A stretch of 64,000 bases of DNA, taken from Cannabis sativa. Taxonomy: Eukaryota > Streptophyta > Magnoliopsida > Rosales > Cannabaceae. The notes beneath the pieces are model-generated. The model did no database searches, was not told where the DNA came from, and saw only the letters and a program-made list of their open reading frames with translations. The stretch is taken from positions 74,044,211 through 74,108,210 of the forward strand of contig NC_083604.1 of assembly GCF_029168945.1 (NCBI RefSeq), written 5' to 3'. Shown in pieces: positions 22,192-32,594 of the stretch (positions within the stretch are counted from its first letter, which is position 1; every line of letters starts with the position of its first letter). The translations under genes were made by a program, and so were the position numbers.

Positions 22192-22924
22192 ATACCTTTT
22201 TCCTTAGTGTTTCATTCTCGCCTTCTATTTAGGTTTGGTATTTTTCTTAATAATATTTTGTTTGGTTGGAGAGAAAAAATCGCAGGAACGGTGGGAAAAG
22301 AGTTAGAGAAACCATTATTTTTATTTGAATTATTTCCTTCATCTCGAGCTGGATAGATAGCTGTTACGAGCGGTATAGAGGCTTCCAAACCAGTGTGTTT
22401 CGAATTCGGTATGTTTTACTCTTAAAACAAAATAATTCTACAGTGTGGCCATTTTATTTTTAATTACTCATTTAGTTATTTTTTAGAGAACTTGACAGTG
22501 GATGATGTGAGTATTTCGCTACAAACAAACAAATATCTGTAAATATTTTAATTTTGTAAGTTCTATTGTTTGATTGTGTGAAATTTAGTATTGGAGTTTT
22601 TGCTTTTAGATTTTATTTTTTTGGGTGCTGCAATTGCTTTCTACGAGCTTAGATGCTCAGATTAATGGAGTATACGCATTTGGCTAAAATGTTATTTTTC
22701 GGAAAACTCCTTAGCTACCGATCTTCAGATTTCTTAATTTTTGAAGTTGATCTTAGAAATCTAGTAAAATAAAATATTAGTTCGTTCTATGCTTGATTTT
22801 CTAATTTTTTTTCATTCTATGAGCATTGAGAGCTCATAAATTCAGGCATTCTTTGTTTTGTATTTATGATTTTTAGTGTATATTAAACAACGTTGTTGTG
22901 TGTTTACTTTTTTTTTTAATACAG

Positions 22925-22968
22925 ATCTCAAAGTTTCTCAAAGAGCATTGTTTTTGGCCTGATTTTAA
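22925..22968 (+). other. possible captured mini-exon in the CACTA
   Basis: A short open stretch (ISKFLKEHCFWPDFK) lies between an acceptor-like 'ttaatacag' and a donor-like GTAAGT. The parent gene is not recognised. The splice-site match could be chance. Confidence 0.3.
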
Positions 22969-23536
22969 AGTAAGTCATCTGTCTTCTATCTTCGATTCAA
23001 TGATTTCAATGTGATATATTTGAAATATGTATTGCTTGTAACACTACGTTATATTAGGAATTGAACTTTTAATGAGCTCATTGTACTTTTGAATGAGGGA
23101 ATTGGTTTTGTACATATTTCATTATATTTGTTTTATGACTTGTGCATAAATTAATAAAATATGTTTACTACGAGAGAGGGTTTTGAGTAAAATGATTGTA
23201 TTTTCATAATATATTTACTAGTTTTGATAGTTCATAAGCTTGGCTTGTAAAGCCAGTCCCAACATCCATGATAAGTTCCCAAAGATTGGAACATGATGAC
23301 ACACAACTTATCACTAGGCCATCTGCAACACCTTTTTTCATGTATTGAGCCAATCTTACATCAGCCACATTGTAATTGTACCTTAATTACACAATAGCAA
23401 ATGGTGATAAGGTAAAACACAATAATTTTGAGGACTTGATTCTGAAATATTGACACTAAGTGAATTAAGATATTTATGAGCTGTTTATTTTTCTTGATCA
23501 TATCCTAAAAAATCAAGGTGCTGGTTAATGTTTCAG

Positions 23537-23634
23537 CAAATGCTTTAGTGCAAAATGATGATTGTCCGCTTGATGTTACTAGACTAAATGGGCATACCGA
23601 AGTTGTTAGGACACTTGAGGCATACCTAAATTAG
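23537..23634 (+). pseudogene. captured ankyrin-repeat exon fragment (XBAT34/35-like)
   Basis: After a splice-acceptor-like 'tgtttcag' the reading ANALVQNDDC, then PLDVTRLNGHTEVVRTLEAY ends at a TAG (23632-23634). The PLDV.R..GHT.VVR.LE pattern is an ankyrin-repeat helix pair. The NALV.NDDC segment recalls plant XBAT34/35-type ankyrin E3 ligases, as far as I can recall their sequence. Relative to an ankyrin repeat it lacks two residues before PLD. It is a fragment that cannot encode a functional ankyrin domain. Confidence 0.6.
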
Positions 23635-24051
23635 CAAGATTTGACATTATTATTAAGTAAATGATAGAATTAATTTTTAGTATAAAAATTATTTGGGCAC
23701 TTGAATTTGATTCTTATTGGTACTAAAAGCTCAATTTGGCTCTATTTTAAGTGATATAGGATTCCTATTTCAAGTAATAGAAGTGACAGTAATTGATTTC
23801 ATCTACTAATATATCTATAATTTTATTCTTTTAGGATTATACAGAAAAGCATGATAGAAGAATTTGCAAGAATTGCTCTATTATGTTGTATATATATAGT
23901 TTTTATAACTTTTATTACCACTAGTTCATATCATAGATCATAGATAGTAATTGAAGTGTACTCTTTTTGTTGTACAATGAAGTAATTATTATGTTGCCTA
24001 TCTATAATTAGTTAATATTTTGCAAGTACATAATTTAATATTCTGTTGCAG

Positions 24052-24263
24052 TCATCTTCTTCCTCAATTCCATTGAAGAGGACAAGAGGGCTATCTTCAA
24101 GCAATGAAATCCAAGTCTCATCTTGCCTTGTGGATGGCTGCGATTCAGACCTTACCAAATGCTGGGACTGTCATAGACGCCACAAAGTTTGTGAAACTCA
24201 CTCAAAGACTCCAAAGGTTACTATCGAAGGCTACGAGCAGCGTTTTTGCCAGCAGTGCAGCAG
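24052..24263 (+). pseudogene. captured SBP-box (SPL transcription factor) exon
   Basis: Bounded by an acceptor 'ctgttgcag' and a donor AG|GTGTGT. It encodes a Ser-rich leader, [15 protein letters not shown], then the first zinc-finger half of the SBP DNA-binding domain: [37 protein letters not shown]. The donor falls inside the Arg codon after QQCS, which is the conserved intron position of SBP-box genes. SPL proteins bind GTAC-core sites and control phase change and flowering. One change stands out: a Cys replaces the usual Tyr just before HRRH. The second half of the domain and the nuclear localisation signal are absent. The exon sequence itself is open throughout. Confidence 0.9.
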
Positions 24264-24488
24264 GTGTGTTTAGATCATTGTTGATAAGAATTTTATTATC
24301 TTGAATAAAATTAGACAAGTAGAGACCAGAAAAAATGAACGAGTTAGTTTTTTTTTTAGTGATTGTACTGTACTCTTTGACTATTAACAACACTATTTTT
24401 TTTTATCTTTTTGTATCTAAAGTTGTGTCGCGTGTATGTATCTAAGTTTGAAATCTAATAAAAACTTTGTTATATTTTTTTTCTTCAG

Positions 24489-24612
24489 GTGGTGGATGTG
24501 CATCTTGTGGTTTATCCATGGACAAGAGAATCCTGTGGCTTTGGATTTGTCACAATGTCAAAACTTGAAGAGGCTGAGTGCTGTTTTAAGTATTTGGACC
24601 GTTTTGTACTTG
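24489..24612 (+). pseudogene. captured RRM exon from an SR45a-like splicing factor gene
   Basis: Directly after an acceptor-like 'tttttttcttcag', the reading VVDVHLVVYPWTRESCGFGF, then VTMSKLEEAECCFKYLDR, is the middle of an RNA-recognition motif, including the RNP1-like octamer ESCGFGFV. The VVDVHLVVxPWTRES wording is typical of plant SR45a/transformer-2-like proteins. Substitutions at usually conserved sites (Asp to Tyr before PWT, Arg to Cys in RNP1) suggest relaxed constraint. Neither the RNP2 half nor the RS domain is present. Confidence 0.82.
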
Positions 24613-25185
24613 TGGTATTCACTTGTTGTTTTAGCTAGGTAGGAATAATGTAGTATGATCAATAAATGTGTAGGTGTAGCCACTTGATATTTTAGCTAAG
24701 TAGGAATAATGAAATATCAGAATTATTCTCTCTTTTTTCGTATAAAGTTTTTTTTGTATTATGTATTTATTATTATATAAAATTATTTTAAAATTAAATA
24801 ATGCAGGGAAAAAATTATATGAAAATTTGTAATTTTTCCTTTTCTACATTTATGCTTCACTTTATAACCGACGCAATAGGTAAAAAAAAAAGTATTTCAG
24901 CAATTTATGTGCCATTTTAGAACCGACGGTATAAGTTTTTAGTGACGGTTTAGAAATGCCATAAATAATTTTGTGTCATTTCTAAACCGACGTGGAAGAT
25001 AAAAAAGAAGAGTGTATATTTAGCGTCGGTTTATAAATGTCAAAAATTGTTTTTTACGTCGTTTTGAAAATATCGCTAATAAAAAACTATTTGCGACTAC
25101 GGTATATACGTCGGTTTTATAAACCGACGTAAATTCTTTAAGTGACACTTAAAAACCGACGTGAATTATACTTTTTGTAGTAGTG

Positions 25186-26364
25186 CCTTCTCAAGGTGTC
25201 ACTACTAGAAACTCCCTTAGAAACTTGTGTAATTTCATTGCTTTTATTTCTCAAATTGAACCAAAGAATTTTAAAGAGGCCGAAGTTGATGAATTTTGGC
25301 TTCTAGCTATGCAAGAAGAAATAAATCAATTTATAAGAAATAATGTTTGGGAGTTAGTTCCAAGACCGTCACATCAATCGGTGATTGGAACAAAATGGGT
25401 CTATAGAAATAAGGTAGATGAGCATGGGGTCATTGTGCGTAACAAGGCTAGATTAGTGGCTCAAGGTTACAATCAAGAAGAAGGAATTGATTATGAGGAA
25501 ACCTTTGCCCCGGTAGCAAGACTTGAATCCATTAGAATGTTGTTAGCTTTTGCATGCCACAAGAATTTTATCTTGTATCAAATGGATGTAAAAAGTGCAT
25601 TCTTAAATGGGTACATTATGGAAGAGGTTTATGTCTCTCAACCACCCGGTTTTCAAAATCATAAATACCCTAACCATGTTTACAAATTGAAAAAGGCTTT
25701 ATATGGTTTAAAGCAAGCTCCTAGAGCTTGGTATGAAAGATTAAGCACTTTTCTTATTTCAAATGGTTTTTCAATGGGTAAAGCGGATAATACACTTTTT
25801 ATAAAAAGAAAATCCAAAGACATTATTATAGTACAAATTTATGTTGATGATATTATTTTTGGTGCTACTAATGATGCTCTTTGTGAAGAATTTTCTAAGT
25901 GTATGCATAGTGAGTTTGAGATGAGCATGATGGGAGAACTCAACTTTTTTCTTGGACTTCAAATCAAGCAACAAAAGGATGGCATATTCATAGGTCAAAC
26001 TAAGTACATCAAGGATCTTCTTCAAAAGTTTGACTTGGCAAATGCAAAGTCCATGAATACACCCATGAGCACATCCATAAAGATGGACAAAGATGAAAGC
26101 GGTAAGAATGTGGACATCACCAAGTATCGAGGTATGATTGGCTCTTTATTATATTTAACCGCTAGTAGACCGGATATTTTGTTTAGTGTTGGTCTTTGTG
26201 CTAGGTACCAATCTTGTCCTAAAGAATCCCACTTAAGTGCCGTTAAAAGAATATTTAGATACTTGATAGGCACAATGAATCTAGGACTTTGGTACCCCAA
26301 GAACTCAAACTTTGAAATAGTTAGCTACTCGGATGCCGAGCTTTGCCGGTTGCAAGACGGATAG
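25186..26364 (+). CDS. Copia reverse transcriptase (continues after the CACTA)
   Basis: Begins SQGVTTRNS, in register with the segment lost at 21539. RVT_2-type reverse transcriptase motifs in order: [89 protein letters not shown], and the catalytic YVDDIIFG near 25841. It copies element RNA into cDNA. The frame is lost at about 26335, within the YSDAE motif that opens the RNase H domain, where a one-base change shifts it into the frame of 26333-26791. Confidence 0.9.
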   Translation, partial: PSQGVTTRNSLRNLCNFIAFISQIEPKNFKEAEVDEFWLLAMQEEINQFIRNNVWELVPRPSHQSVIGTKWVYRNKVDEHGVIVRNKARLVAQGYNQEEGIDYEETFAPVARLESIRMLLAFACHKNFILYQMDVKSAFLNGYIMEEVYVSQPPGFQNHKYPNHVYKLKKALYGLKQAPRAWYERLSTFLISNGFSMGKADNTLFIKRKSKDIIIVQIYVDDIIFGATNDALCEEFSKCMHSEFEMSMMGELNFFLGLQIKQQKDGIFIGQTKYIKDLLQKFDLANAKSMNTPMSTSIKMDKDESGKNVDITKYRGMIGSLLYLTASRPDILFSVGLCARYQSCPKESHLSAVKRIFRYLIGTMNLGLWYPKNSNFEIVSYSDAELCRLQDG

Positions 26365-26791
26365 AAAAAGTACTAGTGGAACTTGTCACTTTTTAGGAAA
26401 TTCCTTAGTGTCATGGTTTAGCAAGAAACAAAACTCGGTAGCTCTATCCACAACCGAAGCCGAATATATAGCCGCGGGTAGTTGTTGTGCACAAATACTT
26501 TGGATGAAACAAACTCTTAAGGATTTTGATATTGATTTTGAGTGTACACCCATAAAATGTGATAACACTAGTGCCATTAACCTCTCTAAGAATCCAATAT
26601 TGCATTCTAGAGCCAAGCATATTGACATAAGGCACCACTTCCTTAGAGATCATATCCAAAGAGGTGATATTATGCTAGACTTTGTAAGCACCGAATTCCA
26701 ATTAGCGGATATATTCACCAAGCCTCTTAGTGATGAGAGATTTAGTTTCATTAGAAGAGAGCTAGGAATGACCAACCTAAATGAAATATAA
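26333..26791 (+). CDS. Copia RNase H and polyprotein C-terminus
   Basis: Frame-shifted continuation of the [34 protein letters not shown] and [11 protein letters not shown] are the Copia RNase H signatures; RNase H removes RNA from the cDNA hybrid. It ends near LADIFTKPL and a final TAA at 26789-26791, the normal end of Copia pol. The ATG at 26333 is internal. Confidence 0.88.
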   Translation: MPSFAGCKTDRKSTSGTCHFLGNSLVSWFSKKQNSVALSTTEAEYIAAGSCCAQILWMKQTLKDFDIDFECTPIKCDNTSAINLSKNPILHSRAKHIDIRHHFLRDHIQRGDIMLDFVSTEFQLADIFTKPLSDERFSFIRRELGMTNLNEI

Positions 26792-27743
26792 GGTTTGTTA
26801 GCTATATAAAAAAAAAAAAATTTCATGTCTCTTTACTCACTTATTTATGCATAATTGTTCCAAATATGATATTAATGAGATTTATATGCATAGATGTGAA
26901 AATTTATTGATACTTGACCTATATGAACTATCCTTGTTGAAAAACTTAAAATTATAGGTCAAAATGTAGATTTTTGGTGAACTTTGGACTTGTTTTTAAA
27001 CAAGTGAACATGTGAATTTTTGCATATTTGATTTTCTTATGTGTCTATATGCTTGAATATGTGAAATAGAGTGTATTTAGTATGCCTATAGGTTTGCTTT
27101 GATTGAAATTTGCATGAAACAAATTTTTGGTACCTCACTTGTTGAATTTTTAGATTTTTAGGCCTAAAAGAGTGTTTTTCGCCAAACTTTCTCATTTTTC
27201 AACATTTTTCGATTCCGTAAGTTTGTACACCTCACATTTCACTTCATAAAACTGCTGGAAAAAGAATTTTTCAATTTCGTTGCATAAAACTCATTTTTGG
27301 TAAGGTTCTAGTTTTCTTGGCAATTTTCGAAAAGCTTACCGTAAATCGTCATTTTTCATCATTTTTTTGTTTTTCTTGTTTGAGCATTTTTATTTTATCA
27401 TATTTCAGCTATTAGAAAAGATTTGAGGTCAAACGGATTTTTAAAACCCAAGTTAGGCCCCTTTTTGGCCCACTGTGCTGAGAAAACGGCAGGCCGTTTT
27501 TCCCAGTACCAGAGAAAACGGACTACCGTTTTCTACAGGAACCGTGGGCATGGGCCTTTTGGTCTTTCCAAACTCGGTTTTCTCTCCATAAAACCATTCC
27601 AAACCTTTTTCTAACCCCATTTCTGATTTCCTAACCCTATTTGACAGCCTCCTACCCTCTTCTATCAACATTTCTCTTACCAAAACCTAATCCCTCTTTT
27701 CTCTTTTCAAAATCCTACCTCTCTCCAAAATCAATTATCCTCC
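26792..27743 (+). other. non-coding spacer between Copia pol and the extra gene
   Basis: AT-rich spacer of about 950 bp. Near 27480-27530 it carries ccgtttttcccag (shared with the LTR at about 17542) and AAAACGGACTACC at 27515-27527, the exact complement of the GGTAGTCCGTTTT motif repeated in the LTR. Confidence 0.6.
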
Positions 27744-28400
27744 ATGGCTTCATCATCAAGACAAGGAAAGAGGACAAAAACTTCCATGCAACAAGAAGAG
27801 CTAAGGAGCAAGGCTAGGCATGAACTCTTCTCCCATGGAAAATGGGCAAGAAAATTTCAAGAGGATTTCTCAAAGAGGGACATACTCATTGGTAAGAAAT
27901 GTGATTTGGATGCCCTTAACTTTATTAATTTTAGCACTCTTTTTGAAGAAATGGGTTGGGAAACTTTGATAGGAATTAACACTTATATCTATCCTAGGCT
28001 AGTGAGGGCTTTCTTTGCTTGCATTGAAATTACTAGTGATCCTTATTGCATTAAGGGAACTCTTAAAGGAGTTAGATTTACTATCACCGTTGATTCCTTA
28101 AATGAACTCCTAAATGCCCCTAATGAAGGTCTTTTACTTGATCCTAGGCCTAAACTTAAGAATGATGCCTACTATAACCATGCCTCATTTACTAGTATAG
28201 TTTGTGTAGGAGAAGATATCCTTGACAAACCAAAACGCCATAACCTTACTCTTCAAGGAAAACTCATCCACTCCTTTATTTGCAACAATATAGTACCTAG
28301 GAAGGGCCATAAAGATAGCGTTAGTGCTCTTGACCAAATTCTCCTTTTCAATATCATTGTCGAGTATAAACTTAGGCTATCTTATAATTCGAACTATTAA
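27744..28400 (+). CDS. extra 3' gene of the SIRE-like Copia, N-terminal part (plant transposon-protein domain)
   Basis: 218 residues starting at a well-placed ATG (tccATGGCT). After a basic Ser/Lys-rich head, the region about 30-150 contains SHGKWARKFQEDFSKRD, GWETLIGINTYIYPRLVRAF and LKGVRFTITVDSLNELLNAP. This pattern recalls the 'putative plant transposon protein' domain family often found in genes carried by LTR elements. Its function is unknown. In SIRE elements this slot is the so-called env-like frame, but no signal peptide or clear membrane segment is visible here. A one-base frame change near 28365 moves the protein into the frame of 28324-28887. Confidence 0.6.
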   Translation: MASSSRQGKRTKTSMQQEELRSKARHELFSHGKWARKFQEDFSKRDILIGKKCDLDALNFINFSTLFEEMGWETLIGINTYIYPRLVRAFFACIEITSDPYCIKGTLKGVRFTITVDSLNELLNAPNEGLLLDPRPKLKNDAYYNHASFTSIVCVGEDILDKPKRHNLTLQGKLIHSFICNNIVPRKGHKDSVSALDQILLFNIIVEYKLRLSYNSNY

Positions 28401-28887
28401 TGAAGTGTTTAAGCCTAGACAAAAAAAGGCCTTACCCTTTGGTGCCCTTCTTAGTTATCTATTTCCTCTTCTAGGCATTCCTACCAATGATGAAACCGAA
28501 GTGCTAGAATTTAAGGATTCCGATATTTTAGGGGAAATCACTATCAAGGGTATGTCCTACAAATTCGATACCGATGAAGAAAGATGGATTTACACCAAGC
28601 AAGATTCCCAAGCTCAAGGAGGGGGCCAAGCAATTCCTAGTGCTAGTGAAGAAGAAGAAGAAGAGGAAGATGAAGAAGAAGACAATCCTCAAGCGCCTCC
28701 CATGCCTCAATTCAATATTGAAGAGGCTTTTGCTCAACTTCACACATCTCTTGACACTCAATTTCAAACTTTAAGGAATGATATCAACACCATGAGGAGT
28801 GACATGGTCCAAGGATTTGAAAATGTTCAAGATGAGATGGCACAATGGAGGGCTTACATGGATCGTTTTGGCCCTCCACCAAACTAG
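28365..28887 (+). CDS. extra 3' gene of the SIRE-like Copia, C-terminal part
   Basis: Shifted-frame continuation starting about NLGYLIIRTINEVF. It ends with a highly acidic stretch (near 28650-28685), a short Pro-rich linker and a heptad-like helix (LHTSLDTQFQTLRNDINTMR), i.e. a probable coiled coil. The stop is TAG at 28885-28887. No homologous function is recognised; coiled-coil tails are common in this class of element-borne protein. Confidence 0.55.
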
Positions 28888-29356
28888 TTTCTTGCATATT
28901 TTTTTTCTTGCATATTTGTTTTTTTTATTTTGTTTTTGGTTGTGTGCAAAGGCTTCATGCCTCTTGACTTTGTGTTATTTGGTCTTTTTTTTATGTTTTT
29001 TTTTTTGTGTGTTGCATGTTATTTTGGATGATATGACTTTGTTTTAATGCATGGGTAATGTTGCTTTGTTTTTATTTTTTTTCTATATTTTGTGAATTCC
29101 TTGCCACCCTTTTTGATGAATCAAAAGGGGGAGAAAATATCTATTGATTATTTTTTTTGGCATAACCTCAATTTTTTTTGTATCTAATCTTTTAATCATA
29201 AGTAAAAATTGAGGGGGAGTAATACATGCAAGGTAAAATTAAAAGGTATTTTTTTCTTGCACACATTAAGGGGGAGCTAATCCAATATACATTATTTAAA
29301 TTTTTCTTTCCCTTTCAAAATAATCAAATATTTGATATCATCAAAAAGGGGGAGAT
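28888..29356 (+). other. Copia 3' untranslated region with polypurine tract
   Basis: T-rich then purine-spiked spacer with repeated gggggag runs (near 29128, 29213, 29271, 29347). The last, AAAGGGGGAGAT, directly precedes the 3' LTR and is the polypurine tract used to prime plus-strand cDNA. Confidence 0.8.
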
Positions 29357-30828
29357 TGTTAACTCAAACTTTTATATCTCCTTGTTTTGATGATTAACAA
29401 ATATTTGATTATTATTTGTTATTAATGATTTGTTGATTTTGTAGCAAAATTAAAAGAGAAAATAAATAAATTGGTATTTTTACCAAACTTTTTAAAGCAA
29501 CCCTAAATGGATTCAACAAGCATATCAAGAGCAAAAGATTCATCAAGAGATCAACAACTCAAGACCCTATTCAAAAGAGGTCTTCAAAAGGCCAAAGTCA
29601 AAAGTCAACCCGAAAGTCAAAGTCAAAGTCAAAGTCAAGAGTCAACTCTCGAGAAAAGTCAACATGGGATCAAAAACATGCAAATCAAGCTAGGAGGCTC
29701 ATCTACATCAAGACTACTCAAAATCAAATGGTATAAATTTACTTTAGTCTTGTTAAAGTGATTTGCATAGCACACAAAGTTTTATAAATTTAAATTTTGG
29801 CCCATTCACTAACTTGTGCAACAAGTTTTCTCACATGATAGTCCAAAAAATTTTTTGAGTGAATTTCTAAATCACATTTTGTTTAACTAAGAGAACAAAA
29901 TTGGAATTTTTGAAATCGGATAATCGAGTAAAGAGTTATGCACGTTTTAGTGCCAAAAAATGCAAGTTTTGAACCTGCCTGATTTTCGGCCTACCTATTT
30001 AAAATAGGTAGTCCGTTTTTCGCAGAAAGGTAGTCCGTTTTAAAATAGGTAGTCCGTTTTTCCCAGGATTCTTTTTGAAAAATGTGCTAACGGCTATAAA
30101 CGGCTAGTTTTTGTTCCTACACTATATAAACTTGCTTTTCACTCAAAAAATGATGTTGGTTGAGCATTTATTACATATATCTAACCTATCTAAGTGAGAT
30201 TAAGGAGCTTCTAAGTTTGAAATCCAAACCAACACATTTCACACACTTTGAGCCAAAATTTGATTTTATTCATCTTAAGTGTGCTTGCTTTTCACTCTAG
30301 GTTTCCATTGTATCATCATATTTCTAGAGTGATTTTAGCTTGTATATCAAACACATTTCCATATTGTGATTGAGGTGAGGTTGGCACCGGTTTCTTAAAC
30401 AACCCGGAAATAGTGAGATTGGCACTTTAACAATCCGAGAAAGAGGTTAATAGTCCTCGGGGGTGCGAAACTATTGTAAGAGGTTTGGAAATACCTTGGT
30501 GAAAATTTCCCGGTTGTAAGGGTTAGTCAAGCCCGTTAACTTGGCTCGATATTGGAACTCAAAGCTAGGTCCATAGCTTTGAAGACCAAGGACGTAGGTG
30601 GCATAGTTCTACCGAACCTTGTAAAAATCGAGAGTTTGCATTTTCTAATCCTTAAACTCTTTACTTTACAAGTTTAATTATTTGTCTTGATATATTACTT
30701 GCCATACTACTTGCTTTTACTTGATTAATTGACTAATTGCATAATTTTGTGTTAAAAGTTTTAATTTTCCGAAATTAGTTTAAATTTCCAATTCACCCCC
30801 CCTCTTGGAAACATATCTTGGGCTAACA
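29357..30828 (+). repeat. 3' LTR of the Copia element
   Basis: 1472 bp, collinear with 16843-18316 and followed by the target-site duplication ACTGC at 30829-30833. Confidence 0.92.
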
Positions 30829-31062
30829 ACTGCGTGTGGTCTTGGCCATCTTCCGCTGAAAGTTTTTTTTTAATTTATTAAACTTATCGAGGTTGTTGTC
30901 GTTTAAATTTTCTATTACTTTTCCCTAAGTGGTAATACTTTATTTTCAACTGGGTACCCATGTTTTGAAAAGTGTTTTTTTTTAAAAAAAATAAAGGCAA
31001 CATTAGTATCTTAACGCCAGTTTATTTATGGCATCTTATTTTACGTAAGTAAGGGCGTTACA
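30829..31062 (+). repeat. 5' LTR of plus-strand Gypsy, part 2
   Basis: Resumes the Gypsy LTR after the Copia insertion. Collinear with about 38256-38489 and ends GGGCGTTACA. Confidence 0.9.
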
Positions 31063-31512
31063 AAATGGTATCAGAGCCACAGTTACATTGATCTTAAATT
31101 CACGCGACATACACACCATCGCTGCAAAGGATCAACTTGTCATCTAGTATGTATGCTTTATATATGTTATGTCTTATATGTTAAATTTAGTTTAGTCTTT
31201 ATCTTTTGATTTTCCTTTAGTTAGCTAGAAGTTTAGGGTATGGTTAATCGAAACAATTAACTGATTCTTCGAAGTTAGAATTTTAGTATAACTCAAACAA
31301 TTTTCTTATTAGTGTAATTTTTTTTTTATGAGTGAAGATTATTTATTTATTTATTTATTTTACATGGTGAATTGTTGCTTGATGATTTACGTTTTTTTTT
31401 TAGTTTATATAATTTAGTGTATAGATATTTCCTTTTTGAGCGAGATACATCTTTGGTTATTTTTCTTATCGATACCATCTCCTTTCTTTTGAAGAACAAG
31501 TTAAGGGATTTG
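31063..31512 (+). other. Gypsy PBS and 5' leader
   Basis: TGGTATCAGAGCCAC at 31066-31080 is the tRNA-Met primer-binding site, four bases after the LTR. The leader to the gag ATG at 31513 is AT-rich and non-coding. Confidence 0.85.
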
Positions 31513-32562
31513 ATGGAAAACGGTGAACCCAGAAGATCAACCCGCTTGAATGAAAGAGCGGCTGTAAGAGACCGAGCTAGAGGTCGAGGGCGAGGATGTG
31601 CTCGCGGTCGAGGCAGGGGAAACCAGCATGTCCCTGCCGAGGCAGTGATCCAGGAGAATCAAAATGCCCCTGTAAATGGACAACAACCAGGTCAAGGTGG
31701 GGGTAACCACGAAGTCCCAGCTGGGGTAGTTGGTCAAGGACACCAAAACGCCCCTGTAGGGGTGCCACCACAACAAGAAGATTTGGCGCAAGAAGTTGCT
31801 CGTCTCAAGGAAGAAATTAGGAAGCGAGATGAAGAGGCTCACAACCGTCAGGAACAATCCAATCAAGGACAACATCAATTTTTGCCGGTGCAATACATGC
31901 CTGTGCCGGAGGGTCGATGGGAACCAATATATGAAAGGTTCCGCAAGCAACACCCACCAAATTTTGAAGGGGGCTCAGATCCAATGGAAGCTGAGGAATG
32001 GTTAAGAACAGTGGAAGGTATTGTTGAGTACATGCGGCTCGGTAACGGAGATAGTGTAGCTTGTGCTGCTAGTTTATTGAAAAAGGATGCACGCATCTGG
32101 TGGGATGTTATTAAACAAACACGGGATGTGGCCGCAATGACCTGGGCTGACTTTGTACAAGTTTTTAACAAAAAATACTACAGTGAAGCAATACGCTCAG
32201 CTAGAGTTAATGAGTTCACGAACCTGAGGCAGGGTAAGTCTACAGTTACAGAGTATGCTCGCCAATTTGACAGATTAGCAAAGTTTGCCACAGATCTGGT
32301 TCCTACTGAGTTTTTGAGGATTCATCGTTTTACTGAAGGGCTCGACTCCCGAATAAGTCGGGACATAGCGATGTCAGGAGTAAGGGCAACCACGTATGCT
32401 GAGGTACTGGAAAAAGCCCTAGAAGCTGAGTTGTGTGAAAGTCGTATACAGAAAGACAATACAGCAAGGTGGGAGGCCAGAAAGGCCAGTAATGGAGGTG
32501 GTGATAACAAAAGGAAAGCGCAAGTAACCAACACAACGAAGCCGACAAGAGAAACAAGATAG
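31513..32562 (+). CDS. Gypsy gag (capsid part)
   Basis: I place the start at ATG 31513 (MENGEPRRSTRLNE); the frame is open further upstream, but that is leader. A basic Arg/Gly-rich segment (ARGRGRGCARGRGRG) follows, then a Gln/Pro linker, and from about residue 140 the retrotransposon gag domain: PPNFEGGSDPMEAEEWL, DARIWWDVIK, WADFVQVFNKKYY, LRQGKSTVTEYARQFDRLAKF. It builds the particle. The frame is lost at the end (stop 32560-32562), and the zinc knuckle continues in another frame from 32595. Confidence 0.88.
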   Translation: MENGEPRRSTRLNERAAVRDRARGRGRGCARGRGRGNQHVPAEAVIQENQNAPVNGQQPGQGGGNHEVPAGVVGQGHQNAPVGVPPQQEDLAQEVARLKEEIRKRDEEAHNRQEQSNQGQHQFLPVQYMPVPEGRWEPIYERFRKQHPPNFEGGSDPMEAEEWLRTVEGIVEYMRLGNGDSVACAASLLKKDARIWWDVIKQTRDVAAMTWADFVQVFNKKYYSEAIRSARVNEFTNLRQGKSTVTEYARQFDRLAKFATDLVPTEFLRIHRFTEGLDSRISRDIAMSGVRATTYAEVLEKALEAELCESRIQKDNTARWEARKASNGGGDNKRKAQVTNTTKPTRETR

Positions 32563-32594
32563 GGTCCAATAACTACAAAGGGAAGAAGCCATAT

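Larger units (their letters stand above)
21540..25185 (+). mobile_element. fifth-level element: CACTA transposon carrying gene fragments (Pack-CACTA)
   Basis: The termini CACTACTACAAAAA are perfect over 14 bp in inverted orientation, flanked by a 3-bp duplication CCT (21537-21539, 25186-25188). Subterminal regions hold many ACGTCGGTT-type repeats and a hairpin (21564-21600, CGTCGGTCAACGCTA with its complement). No transposase is recognisable, so it is non-autonomous. Its interior contains exon-like fragments of at least three unrelated genes, all on the plus strand: ankyrin (23537-23634), SBP-box (24052-24263) and RRM (24489-24612). Introns are retained, so capture was from genomic DNA. Orientation is assigned from the captured exons. 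Confidence 0.92.
16843..30828 (+). mobile_element. fourth-level element: SIRE-like Copia retrotransposon with extra 3' gene
   Basis: LTRs 16843-18316 and 29357-30828 start TGTTAACTC and end GGCTAACA, flanked by a perfect 5-bp duplication ACTGC (16838-16842, 30829-30833). PBS TGGTATCAGAGC at 18319-18330; polypurine tract AAAGGGGGAGAT just before 29357. Gag, zinc knuckles, protease, integrase, RT and RNase H are in Copia order. A further reading frame lies between RNase H and the 3' LTR, and the large size (10.3 kb without the CACTA) fits the SIRE/Maximus lineage. The coding region carries at least three frameshifts and the CACTA insertion. Confidence 0.92.

Noticed and set aside
24046..24642. 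Intact SPL or splicing-factor gene
   Set aside because: Only single exons or half domains are present inside a transposon, without the remaining exons or a promoter.
27423..27683. Small frames upstream of the Copia extra gene
   Set aside because: They overlap on both strands without a domain and lie in a spacer rich in repeated ccgttttt motifs.
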